Source of the DNA: Cryptomeria japonica
Taxonomy: Eukaryota > Streptophyta > Pinopsida > Cupressales > Cupressaceae
Length of the DNA: 64,000 nucleotides
NCBI RefSeq assembly: GCF_030272615.1
Contig: NC_081410.1
Span: 185,367,619 to 185,431,618 of the forward strand
Direction of reading: 5' to 3'
Shown here: positions 36,093-49,339 of the stretch, piece after piece
Layout of the letters: the number at the start of each line of letters is the position of its first letter
Numbering within the stretch: the first letter of the stretch is position 1
Notes under the pieces: model-generated
What the model was told of the DNA's origin: nothing
Database searches by the model: none
Seen by the model: only the letters and a program-made list of their open reading frames with translations
Made by a program: the position numbers and the translations under genes

Positions 36093-36635
36093 TACTCCCA
36101 AACAAAAGAAAGTTAAGTCACCTCTTTTGGGATCAATTTTTTGACCAATGCCCAGCTTCTAGAATTTTGTTTTAGGCACCCATGTAGCTTCTGCATCATC
36201 CATACCCTGCCATTTCATTAGGTTCTCCCAATAGATTTGATGCCTTGTCTTCTTTGTGATCCATGAACTCAACACTTTCTCATCCTTTGGATTTGATTTT
36301 GCTGGTAGTTGAAGGTTGTTCACTTCATCTGATACCTCTGAGTGACTAGAATCTGAACCTTGAATTGGTCATTTGTAGGAAACTAAGTCTGCTATGTTGA
36401 AAATCGGTGACAATCCTATGTCACTAGGTAGGTCCACCTTGTATGCATTTTCTCCATACTTGGCTAGAATGGAACATGGACCCAACCTTCTTCTCATTTG
36501 CAACTTGTCAGGCACTCCTTTCTATAGCCTTTCTTTGTTTAGGTGCACCATGACAAGATCTACCACTTGAAATTGTAGGTTCTTCCTTATTTCATCAATT
36601 TTTTGTTTGAGTTTGCTTGTGTTTTCTATCAATGC
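36093..36635 (-). pseudogene. Gypsy-2 pol C-terminus with chromodomain-like end
   Basis: The minus strand continues past the integrase core: QFQVVDLVMVHLNKERL, then GPCSILAKYGENAYKVDLPSD (integrase C-terminal fold), then SWITKKTRHQIYWENLMKWQG followed closely by ATWV before a TAG near 36160. The last block has the layout of a chromodomain. Several stops (for example after KERL and after VSYK) interrupt it. About 100 bp of 3' untranslated sequence lies between it and the LTR. Confidence 0.7.
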
Positions 36636-37496
36636 TTACTTGACTAATTCATGGACCTCCTTCATTGATTGAGAAAAGTATTTTGCATATCCACTTCTTG
36701 TTGCTGCACTTCCTAAGTCTCTCAACTCCAAAATACCTCTTGGGTGCACACCATATACCACTTCAAAAGGGCTCTTACCGGTAGTCCTATTCATGGTGTC
36801 ATTATATGCATATTCAGCTTGTGAGAGTACTTGATCCCATGTCTGACCACATTCTTTGGTAAGGCACCTCAATATGTTTCCCAAGCTTCTATTTACCACC
36901 TTGGTCTATCCATCTGTTTGGGGATGGCATGCAGACCCAAAAGATAGGTTGGTGCCAAGTTTTTGCCAAAGTGTCTTCCAAAAATGTCTCATAAACTTTG
37001 AGTCCCTGTCTAAAACAATACTCATGGGCAATCCATGTATCCTAATTACTTCCTTAAAGAACAATTGAGCAATATGACATGCATCATGAGTGGTCTTGCA
37101 AGGTACAAAGTGGGCCATTTTGCTAAACCTATCCACTACGACATAAATGCTATCAAATCCTTGCTTTGTCCTTGGCAACCCCACTATAAAGTCCATACTA
37201 ATGCAATCCCAAGGTCTATTTGGTATGGGAAGAGGTTGGTATAAACCGGCATTTGAAGTACCCTTGGCCTTTTGGCAAACTATGCAAGTCTCTATATACT
37301 TTTTCACATCTTGATTCATCATTGGCCAATAGTAATACTTCTGAACCAACTCTTGAGTCTTATTGACTCCAAAATGTCCACTAAGGCTGCCATTATTCTT
37401 TTCTTGTATGAGATTTTCTCTCATTGAGCCTCTAGGCACACAAAGCTACCCACCTATAAACAATAGTCCATCTCGTAAAGTAAATTCAGAATACTC
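36636..37496 (-). pseudogene. Gypsy-2 integrase
   Basis: The block 37439-36906 has the HHCC zinc finger (GHFGVNKTQELVQKYYYWP through CIVCQ) and the core (ISMDFIVGLPR, then VLDRDSKFMRHFW, ending ACHPQTDG with a TAG). 36899-36636 continues with ECGQTWDQVLSQAEYAYND and SPFEVVYG. The catalytic Asp residues of the DD35E set are visible at SMDF and LDRD. The usual Glu region just after HPQTDG is interrupted by the stop. Its upstream frame runs to 37496, where copia-B enters. Confidence 0.9.
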
Positions 37497-38974
37497 TAAT
37501 GAATAATGATGGACAGTAAAAACCCAATAGATACTGAGAGGGGGGGTGAATCAGTATAGACAAAAACTTCTTTAATAACTTAAACTGCAAGACTACACTA
37601 ACTGGTAAACAACATCACCAATCTAAATCAAGGCAATACCACTAAAACACAGTGACTATAAAAGTCATAAATCGGTAACACTTAGATCTTCACAAAACCT
37701 AATATCTCATTTCTACTTCACCCATATGCTTAAACAAGTAATACATCAGAAATATAATGACCACTGGATCAACATGCATTACCGCTTAACAGAAAACACT
37801 AAAACATCACATGAAAAAGCATCACACATGACACACTGATTTTTCATGTGGAAACCCAATTGGGAAAAACCATGGTGGGGATGAATACCCACAAGTTGTT
37901 CTTGAACTCTTCTGAAGTTCACTCTGTTAGGAGCCTAGTCCGGTTAAAGACTTTACAACAGGTTCTACTAGGAACCGATCCTGCTAGGGATCACCCGGTT
38001 AAGGGATGGATAAATACCTAGTTGAAGGTTAAAACCCTTTTAAAGGTTACCTCACAAGAGGATTTGAAGAACTCAATGATTTTGAGTCACCCTATTAAAG
38101 GATTTACAAAAACCCTGTTAAAGCTACCCAGTAAAGGGATTTTCCAACTGCTGAAATGGTTAAAGTCAACAGGTAATACACTAATCTGATAATAGCACTT
38201 AATGCCAAGGCAGATCCGCTTCAGTTCCTTTACATCTGCAATTACACTTTGCAGGTATCTACCCACTTCTCTGGTCTGACAAGAATCACTTCACATACAA
38301 TCATTTGCCAACAACTTCAAATGAAAACCATCATCGACCTTATAGGCTTAGGTCGGTAGCCAAAACCTAAAACCCTAACAATCTAGGTTGACGATACAGT
38401 TGGTCCAATACTGACCGTTAAACAGATTACATAGGGTAAAACAATCTTGAACAAATCTCAAGACGTTCTCCATCATTCGTTCTTCACCACTTCTGGAAGC
38501 TGATAACCCATCATGCATTCTCCACCGTTTACAAAGATTTTGCTCATTCCTGAGGTGGATAGAATCAATCTTCTTCATGCAAGATCCTCAAGGAGATTCT
38601 TCATGCGCACAAGGATGACATGGCAACATGATCTAATCTTCGTTGCAATGCTAACTCATCACAAGATGTCATCGGTCGAATCACACAGACTTGGAATGCA
38701 TCAACCAGAAACCATGAAGCTGAGACTACCAACCGATAGTCATATCAAATGAAACCCCGATACAAACTTTGCATATACCGGTTCACATTCCAACATACCG
38801 GTTCACCTTTTTGCATATACCGGTTCATACCATCATACTGGTTCACTTCATACCATCATACCGGTTCACTTACCAGTTTGCTTACTTCAATATACTGGTT
38901 CATACTTCAACATATTGACATCAATGACAACATACAGTCCTATCATGTAATCAAACTTTACATATATGCCAACA
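37497..38974 (-). mobile_element. Copia-B 3' LTR (left copy)
   Basis: The uninterrupted copy, ending GCCAACA at 38974. The minus strand starts TGTTGGCATATATG. A run of ACCGGTTCA words (38770-38910) lies near this start. AAACCATGGTGGGGATG near 37868 is the reverse of the conserved GTGGTTTTTCCC block. Confidence 0.9.
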
Positions 38975-38985
38975 TGTCCCCCTTT
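38975..38985 (-). other. Copia-B polypurine tract
   Basis: The minus strand reads AAAGGGGGACA immediately before the 3' LTR, preceded by ATGCC, as in the outer element (AAAGGGGGAGA). Confidence 0.85.
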
Positions 38986-39211
38986 GGCATTGATGGCAAT
39001 ACACAAAGATATCTCAACATCTTCTTCCATATTATATGTCTTCAATACTGTAGATATCTTCTCTGCTTCACATCTTCTCCCCCATGCCAAAGTATTGGGA
39101 CAAACATCCATGATCTACTATGTTGCTCCCCCTGAGGAGTAGCATCCTTCAACACACCAATCCTAAAAATATTTGACAATGCAATACCTAACTGATGTGG
39201 AGCACATACCT
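38986..39211. other. Copia-B 3' untranslated region
   Basis: No frame. It contains a second purine tract (minus strand CTCAGGGGGAGCAAC, near 39124-39138), repeating the multi-tract layout seen before the other copia-like 3' LTRs. Confidence 0.6.
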
Positions 39212-42200
39212 TTAGTTCACCTCTTGAAGGGGCAGCACCCCTAATTCACCTCTTAAATAGGTAAATGTAGCCTTTGGTAGAGGCTTGGTGAAAATATCTG
39301 CTAACTGCTCCTTACTAGAAACATGTTCCAATACAACCTCTTTGTTCTGAAATTTCTCCCTCAAGAAATGATACTTGAGATCGAAGTGCTTGGTTCTAGC
39401 ATGCAATACCAGATTCTTGGAAATATTAATTGCACTGGTGTTATCAGAAAATATACTCACCGGTTCAGATACATGGACTTAATACATGCTTCATCCAAAT
39501 TGTCTGAGTGCAGTTCATAAATGCTACAACATATTCTGCTTCTGCTGTAGACTGAGAGATATAACTCTGCTTCTTACTCATCCATGAGACTAGTCTACCA
39601 CCAAGAAAGAATGCACCATCAGTTGTACTCTTCCAGTTGTCCACATTACCAGCCCAATCGGCATCTGTAAACACTTTGAGATTGAAATCATTACTATATG
39701 GATACCACAATCCATAATCTATAGTTTCCTTCAGATATCTAAGAATCCGCTTGACTGCTACCAAGTGGGATTCTTTTGGACTTTTTTGAAAACGTGCAGC
39801 AATGCCCACTGCATGTGCAATGTCTGATCTATTGTGTACTACATAATGCAACTTACCAATCATTGACCAGTGTTCCTTCTCATTCACCAACGCTGAGTCA
39901 TCTTCTTTTGATAACTTACAACTGGTCATCATCGATGTACCAACCGGTTTGTTGTCTTCCATGCCAAAGGTCTTCGACACCTCTTTGACATACTTGGACT
40001 GAGTGATAAAGATACCATCTTTCATTTCTTGAATCTGTAGTCCAATGAGGAACTTAATCTCTCCAATTAGTGACATCTCAAATTCCTTCTTCATCTCATC
40101 TACAAACGCATGGCTCATCTTCTCATTTCCATCAAAAATTATGTCATCAACAAACACTTCACAGATCAGAATCTAATCTCCTTCTGAGTTCAAATAGATA
40201 TTGTTGTCTTCACTTGTTCTTTTAAATCCAATCTTCACAAGATGGGAGTGTAAATGTTCATACCATGCTCTAGGTGCTTGTTTCAATCCATACAAGACTT
40301 TATGTAGCCTACACACCATATCACTATCTTTTGATAGGGAAAACCCATCTGGTTGCTCTATATACTTTTCCTCTTCAAGTATTCCATTTAGGAATGCAGA
40401 TTTCACATCCATCTGATACACTTTGAATCCCTTGAAGGCTACATATGCAAGTAGCATTCGAACTCCTTCCAATCTAGCTACTGGAGAAAAGGTTTCTCCA
40501 TAGTCTTCTCCTTCTTCTTGAGCATATCCCTTATCAATCTTCCTTTGTTTCCTACCACCATGCCATCTTCATTCAGCTTATTTCTATGAACCCATTTGGT
40601 GCCAATAACATTTTTGTGCTCAGGTCTAGGTACCAAAGACAATGTACCATGCTTTTCTATCTGGTCAAGTTCCTCTTCCATAGCCTTAATCCAGTCATCA
40701 TCTTTGTGTGCCTCTTTAAATGTTTTGGGCTCAAATTCAAAAATCATGCAAGAATTTTCTCTGACCTTTCTTCTTGTAAGAATTCCTACATCCTTATCTC
40801 CTATGATCTGCTTTGGATCATGATGCAACTTTACATACCTAGGAATGATCTTAACTAATTCCTCTTGCTTTTCCTCTTCATTCTCATCTTCATCAGCATC
40901 TACTGGTGTAGGAGCACTATTACTTGTCCTTGGTTGTTTTGCAACCGGTTCCCAGAAGTTTACAACCGGTTCATCTACCACTCACTCACTGGCAGTTTCC
41001 TCAGGTTTCTCATAGGTTTCATCAACTCTAACATTGATACTTTCAACAATTCTTTGAGTCCTATTGTTAAAACACTTGAGAGCTTTGCTCTTGGTGGAAT
41101 ACCCTAGGAATATTCCCTCATCACATTTTGCATCAAACTTGCTATGGTATTCACTTCTTTTGATATAACACTTGCTACCAAACACTCTAAAGTAGTTTAC
41201 TACTAGATTCTTACCAGTCCAATACTCATAAGGAGTTTTATCCTTACCTTTCTTGATGAGTACCTGGTTCATAGTGTAGACTGTAGTGCTCACCGCTTCT
41301 CTCCAAAAAGTATGAGCAACCTTCCCTTGAACCGACATCATTCTGGCTACTTCAACTACATTCTAGTTGTTCCTTTCTGCTAGAACATTCTGTTGTAGAG
41401 TCTAGGGGGCAGACAGTTGCCTCTTGATGTCGTTGTCTTCAGAGTACTTATTGAATTCTCTAGAAGTGAACTCTCCTCCTTGGTCGGTTCTAAACCATTT
41501 AATCCTCTTACCGCTTTCCTTTTCAACTAGTGCTCTGAAGGCTTTAAACTTTCCAAAAGCTTTAGACTTGTCTTTCAAGAATGTGACCCACTTCATTCTT
41601 GAGCAATCATCAGTAAGAATCATAAAGTACCTATCTCCCTAAACACTCCTAGTTTTCATAGGACCACACAAATCAGTATGCACAAGATCAAGTAAATTAT
41701 CTGTTGTGAAAGATTTACCTTTGAAGGTTGAGGAAGACATTTTCCCCAGTTGACATTCTTTGCACAAAGGATTCTCTGGTTTGTTCAGCACAGGCAATCC
41801 TCTAACTGCCTTGATCTTACTGGCCTTCACAATATTATCAAAATTTACATGGCATAGTCTCCTATGCCATATCCAACTATCATCAAACTTAGCCATTAGA
41901 CATTGACTGATATTTGTATTTAACTGAAATAAATTACCTTTGGTCTGCATACCGGTGGCCATCAACTCACCACTCTTTCCTTTTATTTTTCACACTCCAT
42001 CTTTGAATTCTAGAGTGAGTCCTTTATCAATCAGCTGAGCAACACTCAAAAGGTTATGCCCGAGACCTTCTACCCAATACACATTATCAACACTTCTTTT
42101 TCCATTTAAAGAGATGGACCCTTTGCCTTTTACCATACATGGTGCATCATTACCAAATCGGACTACACCTCCATCATACTCTTCTAGAGACAGAAACTTT

Positions 42201-43282
42201 CTCTGGTCACCAGTCATGTGGTGAGAACAACCACTATCAATAATCCACTCATTAGAATTATCAAAGCGGGAGACAAGAGCCTTCTTGTTTGACACTTCTT
42301 CCTTGACGACTACAAATACTATGTCTTCACTTTCTTCATCTTCTGATTCATCATCAGTGACACCTTCATCAACTACAACAAGATAGTTTCTCCTATTTCC
42401 TCCTTTGAACTTTTTAAACTTCTCTAGTTTGTCCTTATTATCACTATTGGGACAGTTTACAGCAATGTGTCCTATCCTATTGCAAGAAAAGCATTTCAAA
42501 GGGAGCCTACCTTTATATTTTCCAGTTCCCTTAGGAAGTCTCTTGGCAAGAAGAGCCTCAAATTCCATCAGGATCTCCTCATCATCCATATCTCTGCTTT
42601 GTCTAGGTTCACAACTGGTACTTGCTTCTTTACCCTTTCTAGATAGTGCAGCAGATGCTCTAAAGGCTAAATCAGTCTTCTGAACATTGCCATCATAATT
42701 GTTTAGCTCATATGCGATCAACTTAGCAATGATGGAATCTAGGGATACCTTTGTCTTGTCAATAGATCTCAACTCCTGAATAGCGGCAACCCTTATTGCA
42801 TAGACTGGTAATAAGGATCTCAAAACTTTGCTAACAATGGTGGAATAATACATTGTACCTCCTGTACTCTTGATGTCTCCAACAATAGTTTTAATTCTTA
42901 TCCCATATTGTTGAATGGTCTCTCCTTCAACCATCTGCATGTCTTCAAACTTTCCTCTAAGGCTTTCTTCCTTAGCTTGCTTCACATGCTCATCACCACT
43001 ATAGATAGACTCTAGAGTATCCCATACATCTTCGGGATTGTCTTTATCCTAAATATCTATAAACTCAACATCAAATAGACTGTTGATAAGAGCTTCCATG
43101 ACTTTTCCATTCTCCTGAATTTCTCTTCTTTGATCATCGGTGAGAATACCAGTAGGGACAACATAATTATTCTCAACATAGTTCCATTGTTGAGCACCCA
43201 TGCTTTTAATGTAGATCTTCATTTTGTCCTTCCATATCTTAAAGTTATCTTATTTGAACTTAGGACCTTCCCTCTTCATCAT
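39212..43282 (-). pseudogene. gag-pol: Copia-B gag-pol polyprotein
   Basis: About 1,357 codons from an ATG at 43282. Gag has ESLRGKFEDMQMVEGETIQQ and knuckle CFSCNRIGHIAVNC. Protease is WIIDSGCSHHMTGDQ with the DSG triad intact. The pre-integrase finger is WHRRLCHVNF...CKECQLGKM. Integrase has LVHTDLCGPM and WFRTDQGGEFTSREF. RT has KVYQMDVKSAFLNG, LYGLKQAPRAWYEH and VFVDDIIFDGNE (FVDD in place of the usual YVDD). RNase H has FTDADWAG, STAEAEYV and DNTSAI. Damage: an early stop in gag, stops at 41990, 41639, 41402, 40982, 40478 and 40173, a frameshift near 40520 before the RT core, and one near 39462 in RNase H. The catalytic residues are mostly kept, so decay is recent relative to gypsy-1. 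Confidence 0.93.
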
Positions 43283-43339
43283 TAGAATAGGATCTTTTCC
43301 TCAAGCAGTTAAGCTTATAACACAAAGCACCTAGAGGAC

Positions 43340-43351
43340 GCTCTAATACCA
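43340..43351 (-). other. Copia-B primer binding site
   Basis: The minus strand reads TGGTATTAGAGC two bases after the 5' LTR end, again the tRNA-Met type with one C-to-T change, identical to the gypsy-1 site. Confidence 0.85.
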
Positions 43352-44511
43352 ATTGATGAATAATGATGAACAGTAAATACACAATAGATACTGGGAGCGG
43401 GGGGGGGGGGTGAATCAGTATAGACAAAAACTCCTTTAACAACTTAAACTGCAAAGACTACACTAACTGGTAAACAACATCACTGATTTAAATCAAGGCA
43501 ATAACGGTAAAACAAAGTGACTGTAAAAGTCATAAACTGGTAACACTTAGATCTTCACAAAACCTAATATCTCATTTCCACTTCACCCATATGCTTAAAC
43601 AAGTAATACATTAGAAATATAATGACCACTGGATCAACATGCATTACCGCTTAACAAAAAACACTAAAAATCACATGAAAAAGCATCACACATGACACAC
43701 TGATTTTTCACGTGGAAACCCAACTGGGAAAAACCACAGTGGGGATGAATACCCACAAGTTGTTCTTGAACTCTTTTGAAGTTCTCTCTGTTAGGAGCCT
43801 AGTCTGGTTAAAGACTTTACAACATGTTCTGCTAGGAACTGATCCTATTAGAGATCACCCAGTTAAAGGTTAAAACCCTGTTAAAGGTTACCTCGCAAGA
43901 GGATTTGAAGAACTCAATAATTTTGAGTCACCCTGTTAAAGGATTTACAAAAAGCCTGTTAAAGCTACCCGGTAAAGGGATTTTCCAACTGTTGAAATGG
44001 TTAGAAGTCAACACGTAATACACTGATCTAATAACAACACTTAATACCAAGGCAAATCCAGTTCAATTCCTTTACATCTGCAATTACACTTTGCAAGTCT
44101 CTACTCACTTCTCTGGTCTGGCAAGAATCACTTCACATATAATCATTTGCTAACAACTTCAAATGAAAACCATCATCACCCTTATATACTTAGGTCAGTA
44201 GCCAAAACCTAAAACCCTAAGCATCTAGGTTGATGATACAGTCGATCCAATCTTGACCGTTTAAATAGATTACATAGGGTGAAACAATCTTGAAAAAATC
44301 TCAAGACATTCTCCATCGTTCGTTCTTCACCACTTTTGGAAGCTGATAACCTGTCACGTGTTCTCCATCGTTTACAAAGATTTTGCTCATTCCCAAGGTG
44401 GATAGAATGAATCTTCTTCATGCAAGATCCTCAAGGAGATTCTTCACGCACACAAGGCTAACATGGCAACACGATCTAATTTTCATTTCAATGCTAACTC
44501 ATCACAAGATG

Positions 44512-45451
44512 TGTTGTCTTCAAAATCTAATTTCCTTTAACATCCTTAGAATAATATGGTTAAACTTGGTACAAAAGAGACATTAAAGATAAGGAAATTC
44601 TCAAGACAACATATGACAAGGTTTGATTGAACCTTCTACACTTCGGACTTACTCAAAGCCCAAGTGGGTATACCTTTGTGAATTGAATTCACACTTTCAA
44701 ACATAAACCCACAGCAAACCAGTCCAGAAAACCAGTGGACCTATTCACCTTGAAATCAACTAAAAATAAAGAATGGAAACTATACTTAAATTCAGCATTT
44801 CGATCAACAAAACATGCAATAAACCACTTCAAACAATACTAGTGCCTTATACAAGGTCATAGAGTCATCTAAACTCAAATAATACTCCTCAAACAAAACA
44901 TCTTTATGCGTCCCGTTGGCTTGGTTCCTATTAATCCTTGTGTATGCCTAACACCTACAAGAATTTATGCATTCCAAATTAAGCTATGATCATCAAAATT
45001 CAAAGTCTTTTCCAAAGATTTTACTGGTATGAGTGATCCCCGCATCTTTAATTTCCCTCCTAAAGAGAAAAGCTAATGAACACTTCTACTAAAATTGCTT
45101 TGCAATTCCATTCAAACAGAACAACCCTGGATTATTCAGAATGAAAACAGTAAACAAATTTGTAAACAAACTTGAAGACAACACAAAGCTTTACTCAAAA
45201 TCGATGGTCTGTATATTGATATTTAGTTCAAGAAATATTACAAGAAATTTTGAGTATTCTCCATTAGACTTAGAAAAGCTCAAATAAATTTCTGCAGCGT
45301 TTTCTTACAATTTTTTGGCGATCTCTTTTCCTCTAGTCCTGGTATCCATTTATAACAACATGGATGCACAAAGCTTCGGAATTCTCGAGGAGAGTTTGTT
45401 ACAATCATTTCTTTCAAAAATAAAGAGGTTACAAGCTTTTCGCAAAAACAG
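44512..45451. other. 3' non-coding tail of the 6-kb insertion
   Basis: No frame on the coding strand. It is AT-rich, with a CTGCAGCG-like patch near 45290. It has no poly-A tail at the 44512 end, which argues against a LINE or processed gene copy. Confidence 0.5.
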
Positions 45452-48400
45452 TTACAAGCTCTTTTCGGCCTTTGCGGTTTCCTCAACAGGCTGTTCGGTT
45501 GCAACCTCTTCTATCTTTTCAAGGGTGCTCTCCAACTGTTCTGGATCATGGGTGGCATATTTAATTGTCCACTCATCATATACCTCTTCTATCGGCCATG
45601 AGAAATTAATCACTTTATCTTTAGTCTTAGTCAACCTTTTCTAAGAATTTCTCATTTTGTTGACTTCTAAATTGAGAAAACCATAATGTGACTTAATTTT
45701 CTCTATCTCTTGTATTGTCACAACAAAGAAAGAAGCATCATCAAGATCAATAATTCCTTTAACTCTTGCTGACAATTTAGCTTCTATCTCATTAAGCCAC
45801 ATTTGTTTATCCTTTAATTGATTCGGGCTAGCAAAAATTCCTGGGAGCAACTCAAAAACTTGATCAGTGTACTCCTTCTTGCACAAATTAACCTTCCTAT
45901 CCACATTATCCACCTCTGTTGCTAATTGTACTAAGACTTTAGCGACATCAGAAGTGGATTTGATGATGGGATTGGCCCTTGCTTCATCGCAGGATACACA
46001 CATAAACTCTAGATCTTGCTCCCTAGGCCTCCATCTATCAAAAATAGGTGTCAAAATGGTCTTGTCTCTCCTCAACTCATTCCATATATCCATAATTTTA
46101 CCTACATTGTTATAGAGAAATGAGGCATTTATTGTCTCTGCAAAACTGGAAATTGTAGCTCTTACTCTCTCCTCATACTTCTTGTCATATAAGGCCTGAG
46201 CCTATTTCAAGTTTTCCAATTCTTGAGGAGTAATTTCAACCATTTGAGAGCTGGAGGGTGCTGGAGATGGTGGAAACTCAATGATAGGGCTAGTAGGTGG
46301 AGGTCTTGCAGGAGAAGAGGAGATCGTCAGTGTTGAAGACTCACCTTGATGGTATTGTCCAGTCAACTGGCTCTGCAGCTTGGCAATGATGCTATCCTTA
46401 CCTCTTACCTCCTCCTTGGCACTGTTATAGGCCTTTAAAACTATTTCCAACTTGATTTGGAGGGCCTCTTTCTCTTTGGCTTCCTTCTCTGCTACTGCAA
46501 CACTAAATTTTGCAGTCTCCAACACAGTGCTAGCAGCCTCCACTACCCTTGTAATCTACACTCTCTTCACCATCATCCCACCAAGGTAACTTGACCCTGG
46601 GGTGTCTTTGCCTTTCTTACTCTCATTTCTCTTGAGAGACCACATGACGAGTGCAACATTGTCCTTATTGAAAGTAATCCCCTCCATGGGTTTAGTCTAT
46701 TTTCTCATTGCATCTAGTACTAGGGCGTCTACTATATCCCATTCGGGTAAGATAAGCACTCCAACTTGTGCTACCATGTCTCTTCCCTACTCAGGGGTGA
46801 TGGTTTTGAATTCTTCCATCATCTCTTGCTTTATTTCCTCTTCCACCAGGGCTGGATCTTTATTGGGCTGCTCAGCCTTTCTTGTTTCACATCTAGCATT
46901 ATATTTATCTATGTATTGCTTCCATATAAACTGCATAAATGCTTCTGATGTGACAAAATTGTTATCAGCTAAAAAGGCACTACTTGCCTATTTTATCTCA
47001 AGATCCCACTCCTAGCCTTTGAGTTCAGTTGTAGTGATACCCATTTCAGCAGCAATGGGTTCTTCTAGCATTCCTTCCTCCACTTCATCATAAGTGTATG
47101 CAATTTCCCCTAGACTACCTAACTGTAGGAGTTGCTTAGCTGTTGCTTGCTCATTTCCTATATGGATAGGGGATTGGGATGGGGAATACAAAGGTGTATT
47201 TGATTGCACTTCTTTCCCCACCCTTTGCTTCTTGGGGCTTTCTTGGTTGTCAATGACATCTTGTATCTTCCTCTTTCCCTTGGAGGTAGAGGGCTCCCCT
47301 ATTGTCGGCATCAGCACACTATAACTAGATTTCTTATGCAGTGTGTAATCACCAGGAGGGATTGCCTTGCCAGAGGCTGACCTACTTAGGATCATTCTTG
47401 CCTTCTCAGGGTTGCTCTTGATTATAGCTTCCCTCTTCTCCTTCAGCGTCTGCATCACATCTTCAAAGCAAACAATCAAAAACTTTATTTTCTTTTCCAG
47501 TGGGAAAAAGCTAGATAATGGGTCATAGCTGGCATCAAACTGATGCACAAAATCCAAGGCTTTCTTATAAGCCACCCACTTCTCTTTCCTTAGCTCCTAC
47601 TCATCTAGATCAAACTCATTTCTGATGAGGTCTTCAGGAAACTGGAATTGATGAGGCCTACCTCTGCATGCTACCTTCTTCCTAAACATACTGTTTAAGA
47701 AGTCTTCTGGATCAGCACACCTGGACACTACAGTGGACAAATGATAAGGCTTGAGGAAATCATCAAAGCAATTCTAGCCTCCCTTTGTTATTACAAATTG
47801 GTGGGCTATGGTAGCTATAGGGAAAATAGTCCCTTTACCCTTGCCTATCAACTCTGCCTCTTGTAAGCCACCAATTTGTCTAAGGATTTCTGCAATTCCT
47901 ACTTTGAGAGGGACCTGGTAAGGTAATAAAAATGGGGTGCCTCTGAAACCAAAAACTCTGAAAACTGTGGAGACTAGATACAAATAAATGTCACCCCAGT
48001 TATGAACAATTTTTATGTTCTTTGTGAATTCTTTTGGTCTTATGAAATCCAGAAGAACCTTGGGGATTCTTGGGTTCTCAGAGAAGAGGAGAGTCCTTAT
48101 TTTGGATGCAAAATATTTATCAAACTTCAAAAAACTGGCATCCTCTCTATCCCATGACAACACAGTACTCCATAATTGTACCGGCATTTTTTCTCCTTCC
48201 TTCTCCTTAACAAGGTCCAATCCACTGGCAAAGTAATCACCACCTTTGAAGAGAAAAAGATGCATTAGGAGTGAGTACCATCTGAAAGGCCTATCCAACT
48301 TTCCATTCTTGATTCCTATTAACCCTCCATGGATAGCATCAGCAATAAAAGAGGCATAATCAAATGTAATTGCAAGAGAAGGATTCAAAATCTAAGCAAT

Positions 48401-49093
48401 CATTAACAAGTAATGATTCGGCATATTTGCTTCAGCATCTTCTCCCAAAACTTGGCAAAGTGCCCAATACATTCCTTTAGCCCTCAGGGTGAACATACTT
48501 AATGAAAAGGGCTCTTGTGTGTTGGGTCCTACAACTGTTAACCCTCCTATTTTCACAAAAAACTCCTTGAGAGGCCCATTCCTGAGATGACTCCTCTATG
48601 TACCATAAATTTGGGCTAATGATGTGAAATTTATAGGTAATAGAAAATTTGTGAACTCATTAAGCCCAAATGTTGTCCTGAACTCTTCAGCATTAATCTC
48701 AACAAGGGTTTTCCCATTTACATCCCAAATGCTTCTTGTGACTGGATCATAGTTGAGCGCAATTTGGGTTAGCAAATCTGTGTCCATAAATACCCCTGGG
48801 ACTACTAATTTCTTGACATCTAATTCCCAGATACTATTTTGCGGGGCAGGAGAATTTCTTATTCTGAATCCAACTTTAAACAACCCCAACCCAGATAGTC
48901 CAACCTGTGGGTCTCTCAACCAGTTACCCTTGTCATATAATCCTTCTCCTATCTTTAAACGGGGAGCCTTGGGCACTAACTCTTTTGCCTTTGATGCCTG
49001 ATTAGTTGACAACGTCAACTGTTCTAAAAAATCATCACAGACACTCATTTCTGAATAGTTAACTTTGCCAGAAAATTCTCTTTTAGGAGCCAT
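45452..49093 (-). pseudogene. 1,213-codon ORF of the 6-kb insertion, unknown protein
   Basis: One minus-strand frame from ATG (MAPKREFSGKV) to TAA at 45452-45454, 3,642 bp, with no frameshift. Its 11 internal stops are all TAG: 48596, 48392, 47774, 47597, 47012, 46988, 46787, 46697, 46556, 46202 and 45641 (lowest plus-strand coordinate of each). Residues 1-500 are globular (DPVTRSIWDVNGKTLVEIN near 130; FRWYSLLMHLFLFKGGDYF near 260). A bipartite basic signal (GKRKIQDV...SPKKQRVGK) lies at about 604-621. Residues 850-1150 are Glu/Lys-rich with heptad-like helical stretches (AVAEKEAKEKEALQIKLEIV) and a Pro/Ser-rich linker. I recognise no family. A structural or nuclear DNA/RNA-binding role is a guess from the NLS and helices. 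Confidence 0.65.
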
Positions 49094-49339
49094 TTTGGTA
49101 ACATAAGAAATGAATACCACTTTTAAACAATTCTGTGATGAATCAATTATCTTATCTAGAACACTACATAGGAATTGCTACATAAAAATATGAGAAAACC
49201 TATTCTTTGCTTGAAGGAATTTTCTCTGCAACTGAACGGACTTGCTCTTCTAAAGAAAATAACTCTGCATCTGCTCTTCTGCAAAATCCTTTAAAAGATA
49301 TCTTCACCCGGTTGATAGGAAATCAAATATTGTACTCAG

